Below are positions 59,301-64,000 of a DNA stretch of 64,000 nucleotides, piece by piece. The stretch's first letter is position 1, and every line of letters starts with the position of its first letter. The notes beneath the pieces are model-generated. The model was not told the origin of the DNA. It saw only the letters and a list, made by a program, of their open reading frames with translations, and searched no databases. The translations under genes and the position numbers were made by a program. Source of the DNA: Halicephalobus mephisto (taxonomy: Eukaryota; Nematoda; Chromadorea; Rhabditida; Panagrolaimidae); assembly GCA_009193035.1 (NCBI GenBank), contig SWDT01000001.1, positions 1,116,001-1,180,000 of the forward strand, in the 5' to 3' direction.

Positions 59301-59949
59301 GAGCATTTGAAAATGGAAATTTTTTCATCGATGTCTGAAATTTGACGATCCGCATGAAGGACGACGGTACTCGTTACTTGGAGGGTCTTCATGAAGATTC
59401 TAACACTGCCTTCGAACACGTTTTCGTCTTTTCGGTTGATTGTGAGGTCGAGATCGTAATGCAGGACCGAATGGATGCTTCCTAAAGTCGGGTGGTCTTT
59501 GTCTGGATGGATCCATTTTTCTTCCAAGTTATTTGAGGATCTGGAATGTCATAAATTTACGGAACAAAGTGATTAATTTCTCGCAAATAATTCTTTGAGT
59601 GGATGGAAACAAATGAGTCAGAAAGAAAAACTCACTTTTTAACGCATTTGAGTTTCGACAAATTAGCACTTGTCTGACGGCAGTAGTCCAGGGCCGGAGG
59701 GGGCGCCGGGGCAGTGGGGGTCGTCGACTGGGTGGAGGGGCTCGGGGAGACTTGGACGAAATAGACATTCTGAGTGTCTGCAGGAGCCAGGGAATCTATC
59801 TGGAAACTGGTTTCGGTCGTCACATTATCGTTACTTCTGGAGTGATCTCGGGACTTGATCGACTTCAAAATAAGGAATACTGTAGCCATGCCAACAAGAA
59901 CCAACAATAGAAGAGTTATCAGCAACAGTTTGGGCTTGGACAGAGCCAT
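56389..59949 (-). CDS. M1-family aminopeptidase-like protein, catalytically dead
   Basis: M1 enzymes are zinc aminopeptidases; this copy appears inactive. Exons 59636-59949, 59296-59540, 58084-58607, 57804-58043, 57195-57531, 56739-57001 and 56389-56694 give 742 aa. A type II signal anchor (LLLITLLLLVLVGMATVFLI) follows a short cytosolic end, then a Pro/Thr/Ser stalk. The M1 N-terminal domain is clear (HYDLDLTINRKDENVFEGSV; TVFPGIDEKENRASLDL). Where GAMEN is expected the sequence reads GAHSLG, and where HExxHxW is expected it reads MTHTNVIRQVVEQW; EGLATYLEW then matches the usual EGFASYLE with its Glu. The zinc ligands are therefore lost. The C-terminal ERAP1-type domain is missing. The 690-bp intron between 58607 and 59296 carries tandem repeats. 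Confidence 0.8.
58840..59070 (+). repeat. tandem repeat, three units of about 70 bp, in an intron
   Basis: Units start AAAATCTGCACTTTGCTCGC and run AACRTTYGAGCARAT...GGCAGTACTTTG...GGATTTATGAAG. The last unit leads into TATTTAATTG and CAATTTGATTTTGATACG, which also ends the array at 16855-17080, so the two arrays are related. Inside an intron of the M1-like gene. Confidence 0.75.
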
Positions 59950-61198
59950 GATTATCCAACTGACTCTTGTTCTTCTCGAAAAACCGTCTGGCAAAGGGGA
60001 AAATCGGGCCAAGTGACCTGTTGGTCGGGAGATCCGCCTCCCGGATCTGCTGGCCGAACTCAAAAACTTGGCTTTGAGCAGATCCAATGCGTCATTGCGA
60101 TTTAAACTCTTCCTCCATTAATTTTATGTCGATTGTATATATGAATCTGGTCATTGGCACCAGCTGAGTGGATCGCTCATTAGCTGTCACAAATGTCATA
60201 ACGAAGGAAATTTTGCCAATTGTTACTAAACGACAAATCATATTTTGGTTTTAATTGTCAAAATTTAACCGAACAAATCGGTTGATGAACAGGTCAACAA
60301 CAAATGCATTTAGAGAAATCCGAGAGATGATACACCTGGATCAAGTTACAAGACATTTATCTGGAATAAAATTCACCAAATAATTATGCAGGACGTGAAC
60401 CAGCTCCTACCACGATAATCCCTGAAAGTACGGTAGGAGAGCGCTCGCTGTTTTTTAGAATTGCTCGCTTGCATTGCTGTTGCCATTACTATTATTGCCA
60501 TTATTACTATTACTATTATTATTATTACTATTATTATTATTATTATTGGGACTTGAGGAGGCGCTCCTTGATTAGGTGGTCTCAGCACAACCATCGTAGC
60601 CCTATAGAGTTTGTTTTGTTTTAATGTTTATTATATATTTGAAGATTATGGCTTGTCGTTCTAATAAAGACTTAAGTACCTGTTCCTGCTCTCTCTACGA
60701 CAAGTCACAACAATTATTATTATTAGTGCTGTTATCATAATATCATAATATTATAATATTATTATCGTTGTTGTTTTTGGAATTTTGATATATCACTTTG
60801 GAATAAAGAAAGAAGCGAATCTTATCAAAAACTTGGCCGGTACCGCAGCAAGTGGGAAGTTATCCGATGTTAAATTGCGCAAGGAATTGTTCCATTGAAT
60901 CTTCTTCCCGAAAGACTTGGCTTTGTGGGAAAAGAAAAGAATCAGAGGTTGTCGAAGTCAAGTAGCTGGCGGTCTCCGAATGGGTCTCTTGGGAACTGTA
61001 ATCTATAGCTTTTTTCATTTTTCGCACCCGTCACAGTTTTCGGCATTGTCTGTTCCTTTCCAAGTGGTATCCTGTGGAAATATTTGGAATTCTAAATATT
61101 GTTGCGGAATGAAATGTTTTTACATTTAATTTTCAGTTTTATTACTGCAGGCTTGGTAAATGGGATTTTTAATTAATTAAAGCAATCAGAACTTTTAG
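59950..61198. other. intergenic region with microsatellite and MITE
   Basis: 60480-60545 is a (TTA)n/(ATT)n microsatellite directly abutting a MITE at 60545-60712, with more ATT repeats after it. From 60917 to 61135 a frame with several Cys (SCGNIW...YCCGMKC) ends near an acceptor and might be an upstream exon of the ZP gene, but the junction is unresolved. Confidence 0.4.
60545..60712 (+). mobile_element. MITE-like element, copy 3
   Basis: Bounded by TTGGGACTTGAGGAGGCG and ACAAGTCACAACAA. It is more diverged and about 20 bp shorter than copies 1 and 2, but keeps the ends, CTCAGCACAACCATCGTAGC and AAAGACTTAAGTACCTG. It sits inside an ATT microsatellite, which may be its target or an expansion after insertion. 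Confidence 0.7.
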
Positions 61199-62340
61199 AC
61201 AATTAACACTGCAGACCACTTTACTGACCTCATCAAGGCCCAAGTCTACGTCATTGTTGATGAATTGGAAATCATTAACGCTTCTGAGAACAACAGTAGG
61301 ATAACGGATAAGGATTTCGGTCCGGATTGCCAGTTGACACTCCATCGGGACCTCTGTGTAAACCCGGAAATAAGAAGCAGAGAGACCATCGGATGGAACA
61401 CAAGGATATGCTTCTCTTGGAAGTGTGCCAATGCTTGTGAGGATTTAATTCATTAAATTTAAAAATACCACCGTATTTTAGCCAATTATGCAATGAGAGT
61501 AGAGAGTTGTTGGACAGGAAGTCCTCACAATCCCATTTACCTCATTGATGAACATGGGTAAGTATTAACTTTATTTAATAATTTACAATTACTTCCAGTT
61601 GTTCTATGGAGAAAACTATGATTAAATCTCCTCGTTACGATCCCTCTCTGCTTCAAGCCCATTCCATTGGATGGCTCTCCGTCAGGCTTGTTGGTGCGCA
61701 GCATATCAGATTATCTTGTTCAATCAGAATGTGCCACTTATGTGACACACAATGCTCTTCCATTACGGTAAGTATTCTTGTTAGCAACACAAAATATAAA
61801 ATCACTTCATGCTTCGATGCTTGTACCCCAAGCATTCATGTTCCAATCCTGAAAACTGAACAAAAAGCACTTACAATAAAGTAATTAGACTTGTAAATTC
61901 TGAATCCGAAATCAAAATTGACTTTCAGCATCCGGTATTTTGAAGACTATTTCGCAACTCTAAAGACATTTAGGATTTTATCTTAGGATTCTATAAAAAG
62001 TGAAAGTTTATCTATAATGGCTTTTAAAATTCCATATAAAAATGTAAAATTCTTTAAAATGATTTTAATTTCTGGATTAAAGTTGCTAGAGTTGGAGCAT
62101 AAGTGCTTAGGTCAGAAATGCCGCGTAACTGATAACTTCTAGCCCCCGAAGTACTGTCAAGATGATCCAGATGCTTGGAAGATCCCCTCAGTCTGGAACG
62201 AAACACATAAGTTGGATAATCTCTGTCGGCCTGCAGCGATAGTCAAGAGGTTGAAGAACAAGGCCGCTGCTACAGTATCCTACGGCGACAGTATCTGGCT
62301 TATTGCAGCTATAGTAGTATTTAAATTAATTTTAAAATAG
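61199..62340 (+). CDS. ZP-domain (cuticlin-like) membrane protein, 5' end unresolved
   Basis: ZP-domain proteins polymerise in extracellular matrices such as the nematode cuticle. Exons 61199-61436, 61482-61557, 61599-61767 and 62143-62340 join in phase; the N-terminal exons were not found. The ZP C-terminal half is seen: VYVIVDELEIINASENNSRITDKDFGPDC..., then YAMRVESCWTGSP...IYLIDEHGCSMEKTMIK, and the Cys-rich end IRLSCSIRMCHLCDTQC. A hydrophobic C-terminus (DSIWLIAAIVVFKLILK) is a membrane anchor. The last intron (375 bp) holds a repeat. At least 227 aa are present; the full family protein is usually 350-400. Confidence 0.65.
61852..62137 (+). repeat. arm of the 30335 fold-back family inside an intron
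   Basis: CTGAACAAAAAGCAC, then TAAATTCTGAATCCGAAATC, TTTTAAAATTCCATATAAAA and GTCAGAAATGCCGC, in the same order as the left half of 30335-30960. It fills most of the last intron of the ZP gene. Confidence 0.65.
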
Positions 62341-62442
62341 ATTACTGTTGTTGGAAAATTAATGTCGTGCTCATAGATGATGAAATTTAAATTGTTTTTA
62401 TTTTATCGCTCAATTTTATTTACAAAAATATTAAATTTTCTG

Positions 62443-63084
62443 TTAGCAGTGATGATGATGATGATGATGGCCGTGATGATGAAATAGATCGTGGAGGATA
62501 CCGTGGTGGTGGTGGTGATGTCCTTCTTCGATGACGACAACTGGAGCTGGAGCACCGTACCCGATGGGAGAAGGGTAGTAGGGCTGTCCGTAGCCCCCTA
62601 CGTACCCACTGCCGTGATGAGGGAAGTCTTCCAGATGGATTTTGTGGATATGGACATCACCTCTGATGTTTATGTTGGTGATGCAGTGAGGAGGGATCCT
62701 ATGGTGGAAATCACAGACATGATGTCCATTGACTTTAATCTGAAACAATGGCTGATAAAGTTGCGTCATCTAGAGAAATAAACTTACATCGAAATGGGTG
62801 TGATGATTCTTGATTTTCAACTCGAAATGTTCTCCATGACAGAGAGGGTTACAGTGACGTTCTTCACACTGCCACATTCCCCCTTGCATGGAGTTGATTC
62901 TGATGTGATGATCGTGACCAAAGTGGAAACTGATATGTAAGGCAATATCGGGTCCGGCGTAGAATTCGACACAGAATTCGTTACAGGACCCTCCGTAGCT
63001 GTCTCCTTTAATATGGACTTTGGAGTCATGATGGAACCCGCAAACAGGAGTAGAGAAGGGGATACAAGGATGCTCAATATGCAT
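62443..63084 (-). CDS. galectin-like protein, Cys/His-rich with poly-His tail
   Basis: Galectins bind beta-galactosides through one conserved fold. Exons 62788-63084 and 62443-62739 give 197 aa: one galectin domain (about 1-130) and a Gly/Tyr/Pro-then-His tail. Galectin landmarks are the strand start PFSTPVCGFHHDSKVHIKG, IALHISFHFGHD, IRINSM...GGMWQCEERHCNPLCHGEHFELKI, with the conserved Trp and EER, and HHVCDFHHRIPPHCI as the last strands. The sugar-binding H-x-N-x-R is changed (HFGHDHHIRIN). Over 15 Cys and more than 40 His are unusual and suggest disulphides and metal binding. No signal peptide is visible, as in other galectins. Confidence 0.75.
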
Positions 63085-63433
63085 GGTGCACTCGGAAGAA
63101 ATGGAAACAATGAGAACTTGACGAAACAGGTCCTATTTGAAATGGGCTTTTATTTGATAACTTATCAGTTCATTCTACTGACGCTCAGAGAACACACCTT
63201 TATGAGGCAATGAGTCAGTCTGCAATCCTAAAAAACTGTTGGTTAACTTTGATGACGTCACAGAGTGATCTTACTAGACTAACAGAATTCTGAAACAATC
63301 TTATTGATTCGTAATCAATAGTGAAATCATAAATAACATGTTTCTCACGCCCATAATGAGAAAGTAGTTCTTTACTTGTAAAATTAGCATTTCTGACTAT
63401 CGTGAGCTGTCACGTGGTCTGCGCTTTCTTCCT
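63085..63433. other. galectin upstream region
   Basis: Probable promoter of the minus-strand galectin. No gene or repeat recognised. Confidence 0.35.
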
Positions 63434-64000
63434 ATTAAGACAGAAACTAGACTAGAAAGAGCACCAGAAGAGATAGCCTGAACATCAGAGAACGGAACAC
63501 TGTAGGACATGGGTGGAACTTTCAGTTGTAATTTAAGTTTTATGTATTGATTTTATCCTTACTGTTCTGGTAAAGATCCCAATGTGGTACTGACTATTCC
63601 TCCAGATGACGGGATAGACTCAAAGTTTCTTAAAGAGCACTTTATTCAACGATATATCAAAACACTACGAAAATTATCCTAAAAATGACGGGGACTGCTA
63701 CTGTTCTGCCAGAGATTTTCGCGGTAGGAGTTCGTGTCTAATTCCATCTTGGTATATATAACTTCGGTCTCTATCTTAATACTTCTAAGATTCGATCAAT
63801 GGGATAGTTTTCTGGGAGATATTTATCATTCTAGTAAAGGAACTCCTGATAATGATAGTGTCGGGATAAGAAACAAAAGTAAATTAATAATCTTTACCAG
63901 AACAATAAGGATAAAATCAATATATGAAATTTTAAAATAATAACTGAAAGTCTCACTCATGTCCTACAGTATTCCAGGCCCCCTGATTTTCAGGCTGTTG
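63434..64000. mobile_element. element with long terminal inverted repeats, right end beyond window
   Basis: The left arm (63434-63585) contains ACTAGACTAGAAAGAGC, AGCCTGAACATCAGAG, CACTGTAGGACATGGGTG, TTTCAGTTG and TTGATTTTATCCTTACTGTT. The right arm (from 63885) carries the reverse complement in reverse order: ATAAGGATAAAATCAATA, AACTGAAAGTCTCACTCATG, TCCTACAGTATTCC, and CAGGCTGTTG at the window edge. The arms are at least 115 bp and the spacer about 300 bp. No transposase frame is seen, so it is a non-autonomous element. Confidence 0.7.

Noticed and set aside
1..64000. CRISPR arrays, bacterial operators, rRNA genes or phage-type systems
   Set aside because: Nothing of the kind is seen; the sequence is eukaryotic nuclear DNA with spliceosomal introns.

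Overview
The window is nuclear DNA of a chromadorean nematode, most likely a rhabditid close to Caenorhabditis. It is AT-rich, genes carry many introns of about 40-50 nt ending in TTTCAG or TTTTAG, and several start codons sit a few bases after an intron-type acceptor with no upstream exon, which is the signature of spliced-leader trans-splicing. An exact copy of the 22-nt SL1 leader lies at 16712. The protein set is nematode-like: a Warthog hedgehog-related protein, a DEG/ENaC channel, TIL-domain and ZP-domain secreted proteins, an UNC-78-like actin-interacting protein, Aurora B, condensin II kleisin, nicastrin and STT3. Exon chains were assembled by hand, and nearly all sum to whole codons. 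Recognised genes give lengths typical of their families, for example 609 aa for AIP1, 718 aa for nicastrin and 782 aa for STT3.

Layout. 1.9-2.4 kb (+): small single-pass membrane protein. 3.3-13.2 kb (+): ADA2 followed 187 bp later by an unrecognised 1895-aa protein, probably one operon. 14.0-16.5 kb (+): Warthog. 16.5-20.8 kb: gene-free block of satellites, an SL1-bearing repeat and a tRNA-derived SINE with target-site duplication. 20.8-25.2 kb (+): DEG/ENaC channel and a P-loop GTPase. 25.4-27.4 kb (-): CLPTM1, head-to-head with a MKK3/6-type MAP kinase kinase (28.0-29.1 kb, +). 29.1-31.5 kb: inverted-repeat elements and a MITE. 31.5-37.6 kb (-): secreted protein, AIP1, and an R3HCC1-like protein. 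37.6-40.7 kb: no firm gene. 40.7-46.4 kb (+): STT3, a TIL-domain protein, a 72-aa protein and a MAM-like fragment. 46.8-51.4 kb (-): condensin II kleisin, Aurora B kinase and FMC1 in tandem with gaps of 286 and 268 bp, a likely operon. 51.6-56.3 kb (+): Ras-like GTPase and nicastrin. 56.4-59.9 kb (-): M1 aminopeptidase homologue without the zinc motif. 61.2-62.3 kb (+): ZP-domain protein. 62.4-63.1 kb (-): His-rich galectin. 63.4-64.0 kb: inverted-repeat element running off the end.

How the genes work together. FMC1, Aurora B and the condensin II kleisin would be co-transcribed, pairing two mitotic chromosome factors with a mitochondrial ATP-synthase assembly factor. STT3, CLPTM1 and nicastrin all act in the secretory pathway but are not linked. 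Three introns, in three genes, use a GC-AG boundary with the same donor GCAAGT. Mobile and repeated DNA is abundant: three MITE copies, two or three inverted-repeat families, one SINE, and two copies of a repeat that contains the spliced-leader sequence.
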